A DNA stretch of 64,000 nt from an uncultured Clostridia bacterium (GCA_934747385.1 CAKVGK010000001.1:124001-188000), one strand, 5' to 3'; counted from the first letter of the stretch, positions 24,947 through 33,810 are shown. Made by a program: numbers and translations. The notes: generated from the sequence alone by a model not told the origin.

Positions 24947-26899
24947 CTACAGCACCTTCCTTGTTGTAGTTGGTGAATATGTTTCAAATATTTGGTCAAA
25001 GTTTACAGACACACTATCTTTTTGCATTCCTGCATCTCTGAACACTGCATAAAGTGGTCTCATTTTTGCAATTTCTGTAACAATGTTTTCGTTTAGATCC
25101 TTTTCAAAACAACATACTAAATCGCCATCATTTACATTAAATACCTTCTTTCCTTGAACATCTATCGTTTTAATTTCACTAGAAAGCATTACACCCATAT
25201 CCAACATTACTTGGAATAGTAAATCTTCGGCTGTTCTATCTTCTTTGATATTATCTTCCAATTGTGAAAGTAAGTCTTGGTTTAATTTGTTAGGCGAATA
25301 ATAAACATCCTTCATGCAACTACTATCAAGTTTTAAATCCCTAAAACCGACATCTAGTCCACTTATATTGTCTAAAATTTTATTTTGAATTTTGTTTGTA
25401 TCGTTTATAAATTCTTCCTGGGTAGAAAATTTCGCAACATTGCCTACTAAATTATGAGTAGCCATCCAAGCTTCTTTTATTTGCTTTCCTGCACGCCTAA
25501 TTCTCTCTTTTCCAATTTCGCATATTGTTGGATATTTATCATTATTTGTTTCTTCTGGAATTTGTATCATTATAAATTTTCTAGTTCCACCATCTTCAGC
25601 ATTCATTCTCATAACTGCTTGGGCAGTTGTTGCTGAGCCACTAAAAAAGTCTAAAACTATATCATTCTTATTTGTTGCATACTTTACTAATTTGTAAATA
25701 AAAGAGACTGGCTTAGGATATGAGAAATTCTCTCCAATATCATTAAACAATTCATTAACTTCTTTTGTTGCAACCTGGTTCATATATGTATTATCTGTTC
25801 CAAATAGAGAATCAACCAAGTTGTTCTCACTTCTTAATTCAGAGAGATATTTTTTTACAATAAATCCCCTTTCGCCATTTTTAACTTCTTTTCTAAATAC
25901 TACTTTCCCTGATTGAACCCATCTTTCAAATGTCGCCTTTGCAAATGCCCAATATCTTCCTTGTGGTGGAACATCTACTGTGCCTGTGTAAGGATTCACA
26001 ATTTCAAATCTTGCATTTTCACTACCAGACCTTGCACTTGGGTTATCTACTATCCAAGGGCCATTTGGATCGTTATCTGGGTTTTTGTAATTTGAAGTAT
26101 CTTTAGGTTCGCCTTTTAAACTTGCACAATTTATATCTCTAGCATAAATTAGTACAAATTCATGCTGATAATTTAATCCCGTCTTAGAATCATTGGTTTG
26201 AGACTTTGTCTTTCTTATTAAGTCTCCAATATAATTCACTTCGCCAAAAATTTCATCACATACTTTCTTAAGATTACTCTCTTCATTGTCATCTATTGAA
26301 ATTAATATCATTCCATCATTTGTTAATAAATCTTTAGCAAGTTTAAGCCTTGGATAGATCATATTAAGCCAATCTGTGTGAAAACGACCATTGCTTTCAT
26401 TATTTATAACTAACCTGTTCCCTTGTTCATCGACCTGATTACTTTTTTGAAAATACTCTTCTGAGGTGCTAGAAAAATCATCATTATAAACCAAATCACT
26501 ACCTGTGTTATAAGGCGGATCAATATAAATCATTTTAATTTTACCAAGATAGGTTTCACGCAAAAGTTTAAGAACATCTAGATTATCGCCCTCGATATAA
26601 AGGTTTTGTGTACCATCAAAGTCAACACTCTCATTTGTACATGGTCTTAATGTCTTAGCAATAGGTGCGTTTGCTGTAAGTATTGCCTGCTTTTTATCAG
26701 GCCAAGTCATTGTGTATCTCTCTTTGTCTCCATCAATAACAACATGACTCAACTCTTGTTTTAGCATATCAAAGTCTACTAACTTTGTTAGTTTTCCTTC
26801 TTCATAAAGTGCTTCTGTTACACAATTTGGAAATAAATTTTGGATTTTTTCAATATTTTCATTTACCAAATTTTTGCTTTGCATTTGTAGTTTATCCAT
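24947..26899 (-). CDS. mod: Type III DNA methyltransferase Mod (first copy in operon)
   Basis: The 650-residue protein starts MDKLQMQSKNLVNENIEKIQ. It has DPPYNTGS near residue 127 and LDFFSGSATTAQAV near 420, the beta-class order. It shares near-identical ends with the other Mod but has a different central region between about residues 190 and 400, the usual location of the target recognition domain, so the two should methylate different sites. The single Res downstream presumably works with either. It is preceded by the HEPN gene with 41 bases between. Confidence 0.94.
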   Translation of the reverse strand: MDKLQMQSKNLVNENIEKIQNLFPNCVTEALYEEGKLTKLVDFDMLKQELSHVVIDGDKERYTMTWPDKKQAILTANAPIAKTLRPCTNESVDFDGTQNLYIEGDNLDVLKLLRETYLGKIKMIYIDPPYNTGSDLVYNDDFSSTSEEYFQKSNQVDEQGNRLVINNESNGRFHTDWLNMIYPRLKLAKDLLTNDGMILISIDDNEESNLKKVCDEIFGEVNYIGDLIRKTKSQTNDSKTGLNYQHEFVLIYARDINCASLKGEPKDTSNYKNPDNDPNGPWIVDNPSARSGSENARFEIVNPYTGTVDVPPQGRYWAFAKATFERWVQSGKVVFRKEVKNGERGFIVKKYLSELRSENNLVDSLFGTDNTYMNQVATKEVNELFNDIGENFSYPKPVSFIYKLVKYATNKNDIVLDFFSGSATTAQAVMRMNAEDGGTRKFIMIQIPEETNNDKYPTICEIGKERIRRAGKQIKEAWMATHNLVGNVAKFSTQEEFINDTNKIQNKILDNISGLDVGFRDLKLDSSCMKDVYYSPNKLNQDLLSQLEDNIKEDRTAEDLLFQVMLDMGVMLSSEIKTIDVQGKKVFNVNDGDLVCCFEKDLNENIVTEIAKMRPLYAVFRDAGMQKDSVSVNFDQIFETYSPTTTRKVL

Positions 26900-26940
26900 T
26901 ATTTTTCTCCTATATAATTAAAGTTTTTGCATTGTTTTAC

Positions 26941-27714
26941 CTAGTCTTTTTTCGTGTCTATAATCGTTTGAACTACTTGTTTAACTTCTAATATGTTTTC
27001 TAAACTTTGTTTCAAGTCTGTATAGAGTGTTTCATTCTTTATAACATACACTGGCTTCACTAGAAATGCCCTACTACCATCTGCACATTTCATAAAGAAA
27101 GTCATTTGATCTATGATTGGTTCATTATGGACTTCAGCATTTCTTAACTTTCTCACTTCCTCAATTGATTTACTCTCTTTTAATTTGTTTAAACCAACAA
27201 TAACATCTTTTAATTCTGGACTTGATTCAGATTCTTCTTCTAATTGTGCAAAGAAACCTTTATCGAACTTGGTCTTTTTAAAATCAAAATTATAAAGGAT
27301 TCTAATTACAGTTTTTATTTTTTCAATAATATTAAAGATTTCGAAACTTAATTTTACACATTCACGTCGATAAAGAACATTCATAATATCAAACAGATCT
27401 TCATCTTGAACAACCTCATCTCTATGCAATTGTTCATAATAATTAAACAAACACAATACCACGACATTACATGAAAATAGTTGATTGTTTATTCTTCGAA
27501 TCTTTTCTCTAAAATCTTCATTTACTTCTTCATCAAAATTAATAAAAGCCATAAAACCAGACTTCTTAATTTCTATTGTTTGATTCCTATTCTGATTATA
27601 TTTTTCTAAACTATATTGTAATTTAGTTGTATCAAAGTATTGTTCAAGTGCTTTTTCTCTTATTTCCTCGTTTGGAAATTTTATAAATTCGTATATATCG
27701 TATTTATTTACCAT
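26941..27714 (-). CDS. HEPN-domain protein
   Basis: The 257-residue helical protein carries RNAEVH at residues 191-196, the Rx4-6H signature of HEPN ribonucleases, in the context EEVRKLRNAEVHNEP. The helical layout resembles Cthe_2314-type HEPN proteins. HEPN proteins are frequent toxins or RNases in defence loci. The start lies 2 bases after the stop of the DUF4391 gene, so they are co-translated. RNase activity is inferred from the motif only. Confidence 0.72.
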   Translation of the reverse strand: MVNKYDIYEFIKFPNEEIREKALEQYFDTTKLQYSLEKYNQNRNQTIEIKKSGFMAFINFDEEVNEDFREKIRRINNQLFSCNVVVLCLFNYYEQLHRDEVVQDEDLFDIMNVLYRRECVKLSFEIFNIIEKIKTVIRILYNFDFKKTKFDKGFFAQLEEESESSPELKDVIVGLNKLKESKSIEEVRKLRNAEVHNEPIIDQMTFFMKCADGSRAFLVKPVYVIKNETLYTDLKQSLENILEVKQVVQTIIDTKKD

Positions 27715-27715
27715 T

Positions 27716-28351
27716 CTATTCCTCCAACTGTTCCAATTCTCTTTTGAGTTCTTTTATTTGGCTGTTTATAGCCATTTTTGTGTTTGGTTGTTTTTCTGCA
27801 TCACGAGTTTTTGTTAGCTTTTCTATCTCTGTTTTGTGCTTTCTTATTTGGTTGGTTCGGTCTGTGTATTCTTCAAAAGTTTCATCTTGTCTGAACTTTA
27901 TTTTCGTGATGTAACTTACCATTGCTTTGAAAACATTTTCTAGTTTACTTGTGGTTGGAAACTCTTCCTTGTTTTCTTCCTGCCAATCACTTTCGCAAGT
28001 TTTCAAAACCTTTGTTTTATCTTCAGTAAATACTTTTAGTGATGTGATATACTTGATTTCACTGCCATATCGCAATCTAAAAAGTATTTGGAAGTTTATG
28101 TATTTATTCAGTGCATCTATAAACTTTGTTGGCACAACTGCATTGTTAAGCAATATGTCCATTATGTAGATTTCTTTCACATTTTCGCTTGGTTCTAGGT
28201 TTGTCCTATCTGGTGATAATGTGTTTGCCAAAATGACTTTTGAAACAACTTGTGCATCTGTTTTTATTGTCTTATCTGCCTTTATTGTTCTGAAAAGTTC
28301 AAGCATCTTAAAGTTTATATTTACAGCAGTTTTGTCGTTGTATATAAACAT
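27716..28351 (-). CDS. DUF4391-like protein
   Basis: The 211-residue protein has a mixed alpha/beta N-terminal part (NTLSPDRTNLEPSENVKEIY, VPTKFIDALNKYINFQILF) that matches my memory of DUF4391, and a C-terminal helical charged region (RTNQIRKHKTEIEKLTKTRD). DUF4391 genes often lie between a large SNF2 helicase and Type III mod/res genes, as here. Biochemical function is unknown. Confidence 0.65.
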   Translation of the reverse strand: MFIYNDKTAVNINFKMLELFRTIKADKTIKTDAQVVSKVILANTLSPDRTNLEPSENVKEIYIMDILLNNAVVPTKFIDALNKYINFQILFRLRYGSEIKYITSLKVFTEDKTKVLKTCESDWQEENKEEFPTTSKLENVFKAMVSYITKIKFRQDETFEEYTDRTNQIRKHKTEIEKLTKTRDAEKQPNTKMAINSQIKELKRELEQLEE

Positions 28352-28371
28352 CTTTTCTCCTTATCTTTTGG

Positions 28372-31300
28372 TTATTTCACTACTACGAAAGCAAGCAATT
28401 CGAAGTCATCAAGACCTTTAATCTTTGCACCCGTTAGCACCATACTTCCTTGTTTGAAAAGCGCATTGATATCGCTTTGCTCTTTAACTTCAATTATGCT
28501 TTTTATAGCTTCTTCAAGTAGTTCTGAGTATTTGTGCATATCTAATCCATCATTTGTTTCATCATTGAACTTTTTATATGCTTTTGGAATTGGATCTTTT
28601 TGCCCTTTGCAAGACAAACGAAGTGCATCCAAAATTTGTTTTACTTCCAAGTGGTTGTCTATAATCTCGCCACTTTCATTGACATATACGAGATAGTAAG
28701 GGTGCAACCTGTTTTGCCTATTGATATTCACATTGTTGTTTTGGTTCTTCAAAATGTAAATAACACCTGGCGCAACACCCTTTTCTTCATCTGCTGGGAT
28801 AACACAATGCATTCCTTTTGGTACTCGTTTTGGTTCGCCATAGGTTTTAATGAATTCGGCGGCATCCATTCTAAACTCGTTAAGTCCAAGGTCTGAGATT
28901 GAAATACCATTATTTTGATCTTCAAGGTCAATATTCTCGCCTTCACGAAGTTTCTTTATTTGAATTTCACGATAGTCATCCATTTGGTCATCTGGGTTAA
29001 GTAAGTTATCATCGGCTGTTGCTGTTTGGTCAACAATTGTCATTCTGCTCTTTACCCTATCTGTTAAGTTGATGTATTCATTAAGTGGCAATGGTGGCCA
29101 AAAGTTTATGAGTCTAATAACTTTGTTTTTGCTTCCAAGTCTGTCAATACGACCAAATCTTTGAACAATGCGCACTGGGTTCCAGTGAATATCGTAGTTT
29201 ATGCAAAGGTCGCAGTCCTGCAAGTTTTGACCTTCGGAGATACAGTCTGTTGCAATAAGCACGTCTATATCTTTGAAGCAATCATCATATTCGTGTTTAT
29301 CAATTTTTGGACTCCATCTCATCTTTGGATCGTTATAGCTTTCAATTGTTTTTGGAATCCAACCGAAGATTTCATCTCTATGTTTACTTATTGGACTGAA
29401 CATTGTAAGCAAGGTGTCGGTCTTTTTTGGACAATGTTTCAAGGTACACTTGTTTTGCCCACCTTCTATCATTGCTGTTTCAATTCCATAAGTTTCTTTT
29501 AACCATTTATGTAGGTTGTCGTATAAGTAGTTTGCTGTGTCTGCAAATGCTGAGAATATTAAGACTTTTCTATTGCCTTCGTTCATTGGATTTTTAATCT
29601 TTTCATCAATGATATTTTTTAAGGTTTGCAATTTATAGTCGTGTTCTGGTGTGACTTTATCTAGTTCTGTAAGCAAGTGTCTTAGAATTTCAACATCTTC
29701 TTCCATTGCTTGTTTCCAAGAAAGTCTATCAATATCGGCATATTCAATTGCCACTTCCTTGCCCTTGTCGGTTTGTATCAAGTTCAAGCTTCCATCTTCA
29801 TCTTGGTCAAACTCTTCATAATTGAACACTTTTTTAGTCGCTGTTGCATCTGGTCTAATCTGTCCATCTTGGTACAATTGCAATCTTCTTAGTTCAGCTT
29901 CGTTAAGATAAAGCATACCTTTCATTGTTAATCTAAACGACTCAACACTTGATTCAAGTCGTTTAAGCAAGTTTACGGTCATCAATCTCTTGATACCTGT
30001 GTTACGACCACTTCTTGAAAGTCCACTCTTCTTCATTTCAATGTCGTATTTCATTTCGTACTTTTCTTTTTTGCTATCAAGGACATAGTCAAATAAGCCA
30101 TAAACTGCCATGTTCATCGCTTTAATATGCTGGTATATTTCTTTATATTCAGGAACATCTGTCCTTTTAGTTAGTTCTGGAAAGTATGATTGTGGTGGCA
30201 ATCTATCTGGGAACTTTCCAATGCTGTTAATGTTGTAATACTTAACAATGTTCTTTCTACTTCTTGCGATTGTTACGCTGTCAAGGAGAATCTTAAAATC
30301 AATGCTTAGACCATCTATTAAGTCTTTACTTGTTCTTTCTGCTGGTGGTCTTTTGCTCCAATCATTGAACACTGCTTGTGCATTTCTAAATATTGTTGCA
30401 ATGTTGCTCTTTGTATCCAAACTCTTTTCAAATGCATCATAGTCTTGGGCATAAGCAAGTGCGAGTTGGTTTTTAAGGTCATTATATCTATTGTTTACAG
30501 GTGTCGCAGAAAGCATCAAAACCTTGGTTTTTACGCCTTCTTTGATTATGTGGTTGACAAGGAAGTCATATCTTGTTTCCTTGTCTTTTACGGGGTTATT
30601 ATTTCTAAAATTGTGCGATTCATCTATAACAACTAGGTCGTAGTTTCCCCAATTGACAAGTCTTAAATCTCTACCATTGTGTGCTGTTCCCGCACGACCA
30701 AGGTCTGTGTGATAAAGCACTTCGTATCTAATTCTATCTTTATAGAAAATGTTTGTTGTTTCATTTCCACAATACTGTGTCCAGTTAGAACTTAATCTCT
30801 TTGGACAAAGCACCAAGATGCTTTTGTTTCTTAGTGAGTAATAAGCAATAACCGCAAGTGCTGTGAATGTTTTACCAAGACCAACGCTATCTGCAAGTAT
30901 GCAACCATTGTGCTTTTCAAGTTTGTTAATAATGCTAATTACACCATCTTTTTGGAAATCATACAGCATATTCCAGATTTTTGTATCCTTGAACCCCGTT
31001 GCTTCGTTTGGCATATTATCTTCGGTTATGTCATCCAAAAACTCTGAAAAAATGTTGTATAAAACGACAAAGTATATAAACTCTGGACTATTCTCTTGAT
31101 ATGCATTGCCTATCATCTCAACGATAGTGTCGGTTATATCTTCAACTTTGGACTTATCGTTCCAAACTTCATCAAACATTGAAAACAAAAACTTACTCTG
31201 CTCTGCAAAGTCTGTTTTCATTGTTGCTGTGAATATTGTGTTCCCCTGTTGGTATCCAAGGTCGCTTGTTGTAAACCCATCAATTGGGTTGTAAGTTATA

Positions 31301-31722
31301 TTTGTGCCATCTGGCTTTTCAATTCCAATAATGTTAGGGATTGCTGATTCTGTTATATTGCTTTTGAATTTGACTTTTTGTTTAACCCATTCGGCGCACT
31401 CTTTTGCGACTGCTTTCAAGGTCATTTCATTGCGAAGTCTTATTTCAAAATCGTTTCCATATAGACTGTTTTCTCGGTTTTGTTTTGGTATGAAGAACTC
31501 TCTTTTCTCTTTCTTCATATTATCTGCTAGTTTTTCTTTCGTAAAAGTTGGTGAAGTGAATAAAAATTTTAGTTCATCAATCTTGCTTAATTCTTCTTTT
31601 AGTTCTTTGAACGCATACATAGAAAAGCAAGACGCTGCTATCCTTACTTTTGAATTTTCTTTTAATTCTTTCTTTAAGTCATCTCCAAGTATTTTTGTTC
31701 TATTATCTATATTTTCAAACAC
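28372..31722 (-). CDS. PLD-like/SNF2 helicase, first gene of the defence operon
   Basis: I start it at GTG 31722, behind AGGGAG, giving 1116 residues; the open frame extends to 31863 but without a signal and through a recombination site. An N-terminal PLD-like region (VRIAASCFSMYAFKELKEEL, FLFTSPTFTKEKL) precedes SNF2 motifs: CILADSVGLGKTFTA near residue 275, LVVIDESHNFRN near 370, and a helicase C-domain with TDCISEGQNLQDCD and QRFGRIDRLGS. Such proteins recur with DUF4391 and Type III subunits; they probably translocate on DNA or remodel it. Confidence 0.88.
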   Translation of the reverse strand: MFENIDNRTKILGDDLKKELKENSKVRIAASCFSMYAFKELKEELSKIDELKFLFTSPTFTKEKLADNMKKEKREFFIPKQNRENSLYGNDFEIRLRNEMTLKAVAKECAEWVKQKVKFKSNITESAIPNIIGIEKPDGTNITYNPIDGFTTSDLGYQQGNTIFTATMKTDFAEQSKFLFSMFDEVWNDKSKVEDITDTIVEMIGNAYQENSPEFIYFVVLYNIFSEFLDDITEDNMPNEATGFKDTKIWNMLYDFQKDGVISIINKLEKHNGCILADSVGLGKTFTALAVIAYYSLRNKSILVLCPKRLSSNWTQYCGNETTNIFYKDRIRYEVLYHTDLGRAGTAHNGRDLRLVNWGNYDLVVIDESHNFRNNNPVKDKETRYDFLVNHIIKEGVKTKVLMLSATPVNNRYNDLKNQLALAYAQDYDAFEKSLDTKSNIATIFRNAQAVFNDWSKRPPAERTSKDLIDGLSIDFKILLDSVTIARSRKNIVKYYNINSIGKFPDRLPPQSYFPELTKRTDVPEYKEIYQHIKAMNMAVYGLFDYVLDSKKEKYEMKYDIEMKKSGLSRSGRNTGIKRLMTVNLLKRLESSVESFRLTMKGMLYLNEAELRRLQLYQDGQIRPDATATKKVFNYEEFDQDEDGSLNLIQTDKGKEVAIEYADIDRLSWKQAMEEDVEILRHLLTELDKVTPEHDYKLQTLKNIIDEKIKNPMNEGNRKVLIFSAFADTANYLYDNLHKWLKETYGIETAMIEGGQNKCTLKHCPKKTDTLLTMFSPISKHRDEIFGWIPKTIESYNDPKMRWSPKIDKHEYDDCFKDIDVLIATDCISEGQNLQDCDLCINYDIHWNPVRIVQRFGRIDRLGSKNKVIRLINFWPPLPLNEYINLTDRVKSRMTIVDQTATADDNLLNPDDQMDDYREIQIKKLREGENIDLEDQNNGISISDLGLNEFRMDAAEFIKTYGEPKRVPKGMHCVIPADEEKGVAPGVIYILKNQNNNVNINRQNRLHPYYLVYVNESGEIIDNHLEVKQILDALRLSCKGQKDPIPKAYKKFNDETNDGLDMHKYSELLEEAIKSIIEVKEQSDINALFKQGSMVLTGAKIKGLDDFELLAFVVVK

Positions 31723-31790
31723 TAGCCATTTCTCCCTATTGTAAAATGCAAATATGGTCAAAATCAAGTTTGACTGCCACATTTTTTTCA

Positions 31791-31816
31791 CTACGCAAAG
31801 GTACGCTTTAATGTAG
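31791..31816. repeat. Serine-recombinase site A (26-bp imperfect palindrome)
   Basis: Half-sites CTACGCAAAGGT and GCTTTAATGTAG flank the dinucleotide AC; an outer TTCA/TGAA pair extends the symmetry. It matches site B (31949-31974) at 19 of 26 positions. Length and 12-2-12 layout are those of hix-type sites. It lies between the recombinase gene and the helicase start. Confidence 0.6.
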
Positions 31817-31818
31817 TG

Positions 31819-31840
31819 AACCAGAAAAACGGATTTCAAG
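31819..31840 (-). promoter_or_regulatory. Degenerate third copy of the shared promoter element
   Basis: On the minus strand CTTGAAATCC, a T-rich middle and TGGTT match the 22-nt element at 17542 and 35105 at most positions. TTGAAA here and TACATT 18 bases further could serve as a weak promoter reading into the defence operon across site A. Confidence 0.35.
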
Positions 31841-31893
31841 GGCGAAATTGCTTGAAAATGCAAAAAATATTAAAAAATTTATAAAATTATGCC

Positions 31894-31919
31894 CATATTT
31901 TCGATAAATATGATATAAT
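31894..31919 (+). promoter_or_regulatory. Extended -10 promoter with internal operator dyad
   Basis: TGATATAAT at 31911-31919 is an extended -10 reading rightwards toward the recombinase gene. A perfect dyad, CATATTT (31894-31900) and AAATATG (31906-31912), overlaps its upstream half and could bind a repressor. The whole promoter lies between the two recombinase sites. Confidence 0.55.
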
Positions 31920-31948
31920 AGACTTGATTAATCGTTTGAATTAAGTTA

Positions 31949-31974
31949 CTACACAAAGGTGTACCTTTATATAG
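31949..31974. repeat. Serine-recombinase site B (26-bp imperfect palindrome)
   Basis: Half-sites CTACACAAAGGT and ACCTTTATATAG flank the dinucleotide GT; 10 of 12 arm positions are symmetric. The core GT is the complement of AC in site A, so the two sites are in inverted orientation. It lies 67 bp upstream of the recombinase start. Confidence 0.62.
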
Positions 31975-32040
31975 ATTTTTTGGCATCGTTGTTTGAGTGA
32001 AAAATCTATTTTAAAATGTATACTGGAGGTGTATTTTTTT

Positions 32041-32646
32041 ATGATTTATGGTTATGTACGTGTATCATCTACCACACAAAATGTTGAAAGACAAACAGAA
32101 GAAATGGCAAGGCTAGAAATTCCAAATGAAAATGTTTTTATAGATAAGCAAAGTGGCAAGGATTTTAATCGTGAAAATTATCAAATTTTAAGGTCTAAAA
32201 TAAAAAAAGGCGACCTACTGATTATTAAATCAATAGACCGTCTTGGTCGTAATTATAAAATGATTTTAGATGAATGGTATTATATCACTAAGGTTGTTGA
32301 GTGTGATGTTTTTGTTATTGATATGCCACTCTTAGACACTCGTTCTACTCCACAAAATTTGGTCGGTAGATTTATTGCTGATATCGTGTTACAAATTCTT
32401 TCTTTCGTTGCTGAAACTGAAAGAGAAAACATCAAGTCAAGGCAAGCAGAAGGCATACGAATTGCCAAGGAAAAAGGTGTTCACATGGGGCGACCAAAAC
32501 TCGTTTTACCCGACAATTTTGAGTATGTTCTGCAACTATATCTAGCAAAGGAAATAACTTGCAACAATGCCGCAAAAATGGCTAATATGCCCATTTCAAC
32601 TTTCTTTAAGTATCTTAATTTGGAACGAAAAAAGTTTACTGCTTAA
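32041..32646 (+). CDS. Small serine recombinase (resolvase/invertase type)
   Basis: The 201-residue protein starts MIYGYVRVSSTTQNVERQ at an ATG behind GGAGG; the catalytic serine is Ser9 or Ser10. It has IKSIDRLGRNYKMI, the long E-helix ETERENIKSRQAEGIRIAKE, and a C-terminal helix-turn-helix (NNAAKMANMPISTFFKYL). Size and layout fit Hin/Gin/Tn3-resolvase-type enzymes, not large phage integrases. It is the only right-reading gene of the element in this window and diverges from the defence operon across two candidate sites. Confidence 0.92.
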   Translation: MIYGYVRVSSTTQNVERQTEEMARLEIPNENVFIDKQSGKDFNRENYQILRSKIKKGDLLIIKSIDRLGRNYKMILDEWYYITKVVECDVFVIDMPLLDTRSTPQNLVGRFIADIVLQILSFVAETERENIKSRQAEGIRIAKEKGVHMGRPKLVLPDNFEYVLQLYLAKEITCNNAAKMANMPISTFFKYLNLERKKFTA

Positions 32647-32652
32647 AAACAT

Positions 32653-32681
32653 AAAAAGTGCCAATTTTTAGGCACTTTTTT
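32653..32681. terminator. Bidirectional terminator
   Basis: AAAAAGTGCC and GGCACTTTTT form a perfect 10-bp stem with an 8-base loop between the convergent recombinase and coiled-coil genes. Confidence 0.85.
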
Positions 32682-32685
32682 AGCA

Positions 32686-33390
32686 TCATCTCATATCACT
32701 AAAATCTACATATTTATCACTGTTATTTGTTACATCCAGGGTATCAAATGCCAAAGGTTTTATTGATCCTTTGAGTTTATCATAACATAATATTTTATAG
32801 TCCTCATCATCTTGCAAATTTTTCAATGGCAATAAATCGTATTCTCTTCTCCACCTTGATACAGCACTTAGTAACTCCTGTTTTTTCCAATATGAAATAT
32901 TGTTTCTATTTCTTCTTACTACTTGCGTTAATTTTTTAATCTCTGTATTGAACTCTTTGATCTCTTTATTTTGTTGGATGGTTCTTTCTCTTTGATGTTC
33001 AATTAAAGCATTCTCAATGTTAACATATATCAAATGTTTTTGATATTCTACAAAAGTTTCATTCGCAAAATGTTCTGCCAACGGCTTGTCTTTTTCGGCA
33101 TCTAATTTCCTATTGCTTTCTTTTAAATATTTCCCTAATTTTTGGGCTGTTTCAAATCGTATGAGTTTTTCAATGGTTAAGTCACTTGCTGTGGAAATAT
33201 TATGCTTAGAGAAAAATGGAGATCTGAGATTTTCTATCTCTTCCAATTTTTTCTGTCTCTTTAGCATATTTTCTTGCTCTATCTTCTTTTTCTTTGCTGA
33301 GTCTTTAATGCTTTTTATTAAAATCCAAGTACAAACAGCACATAGCCCACCCGCAAATAATATCGCTATGACCAAAGCAACCCAATTCAT
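32686..33390 (-). CDS. Single-TM coiled-coil protein
   Basis: The 234-residue protein has an N-terminal membrane helix (WVALVIAILFAGGLCAVCTW) followed by a charged helical domain (KKKKIEQENMLKRQKKLEEI; REYDLLPLKNLQDDEDYKIL). No family recognised. It is the last gene of the WYL-regulator operon, separated by 61 bases from the FtsK-gamma gene, and ends at a bidirectional terminator. Confidence 0.65.
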   Translation of the reverse strand: MNWVALVIAILFAGGLCAVCTWILIKSIKDSAKKKKIEQENMLKRQKKLEEIENLRSPFFSKHNISTASDLTIEKLIRFETAQKLGKYLKESNRKLDAEKDKPLAEHFANETFVEYQKHLIYVNIENALIEHQRERTIQQNKEIKEFNTEIKKLTQVVRRNRNNISYWKKQELLSAVSRWRREYDLLPLKNLQDDEDYKILCYDKLKGSIKPLAFDTLDVTNNSDKYVDFSDMR

Positions 33391-33451
33391 GATAACTCCC
33401 TATTGTAGTAATTTTATATTGTCTCGACTAAGTTTTAATTTGTTTTGCGTT

Positions 33452-33808
33452 TTACTCTTTTTCAAAAATGTTTTTGTATTCTTCAAGTGTTATTAGTACC
33501 TTACGGCTTTTTTCTGAATTTGGTTCTGTTATAAAACCACAAGCTTCTAATTGATCAATGATTCTTGAAGCCCTGGCATAACCCAGTCCAAACTTTCCTT
33601 GAACTTTTGCTGTACTAACTTCATTTGTTTCAACTATCATTTTCAAAACATCTGGAACGAGTAGATCAAAATCTTGTACACCGAATTGTTTTAATTCTTC
33701 TTGATTTAGTTTAGCTTTAATTTTTCTATTAAGCAACACTTTATCAAGAGTTTCTTCAAAAATTGTTTCAAGTCTTTTCTGCCAATTTGATTCTTTATTC
33801 TTTTCCAT
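33452..33808 (-). CDS. Stand-alone FtsK gamma-type winged-helix protein
   Basis: Of 118 residues, the last 70 match the FtsK/SpoIIIE gamma domain: DLLVPDVLKMIVETNEVSTA, then KVQGKFGLGYARASRIIDQL. In FtsK this domain reads KOPS sequences to orient translocation. Here no translocase motor is attached; the N-terminal 45 residues are a short charged helix. It lies 2 bases after the WYL regulator gene. It may act as a regulator or bind host KOPS-like sites. Confidence 0.85.
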   Translation of the reverse strand: MEKNKESNWQKRLETIFEETLDKVLLNRKIKAKLNQEELKQFGVQDFDLLVPDVLKMIVETNEVSTAKVQGKFGLGYARASRIIDQLEACGFITEPNSEKSRKVLITLEEYKNIFEKE

Positions 33809-33810
33809 AA

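Noticed and set aside
22599..26899. Assembly duplication as the cause of two mod genes
   Set aside because: The central regions and the downstream genes differ completely, and even the shared ends have scattered base differences, so it is a real paralogous pair.
31791..31974. Classical Tn3-type res site with subsites I to III
   Set aside because: Only two sites are seen, 158 bp apart centre to centre and in inverted orientation by their cores. This fits an inversion system better, although resolution with a cryptic third subsite cannot be fully excluded.
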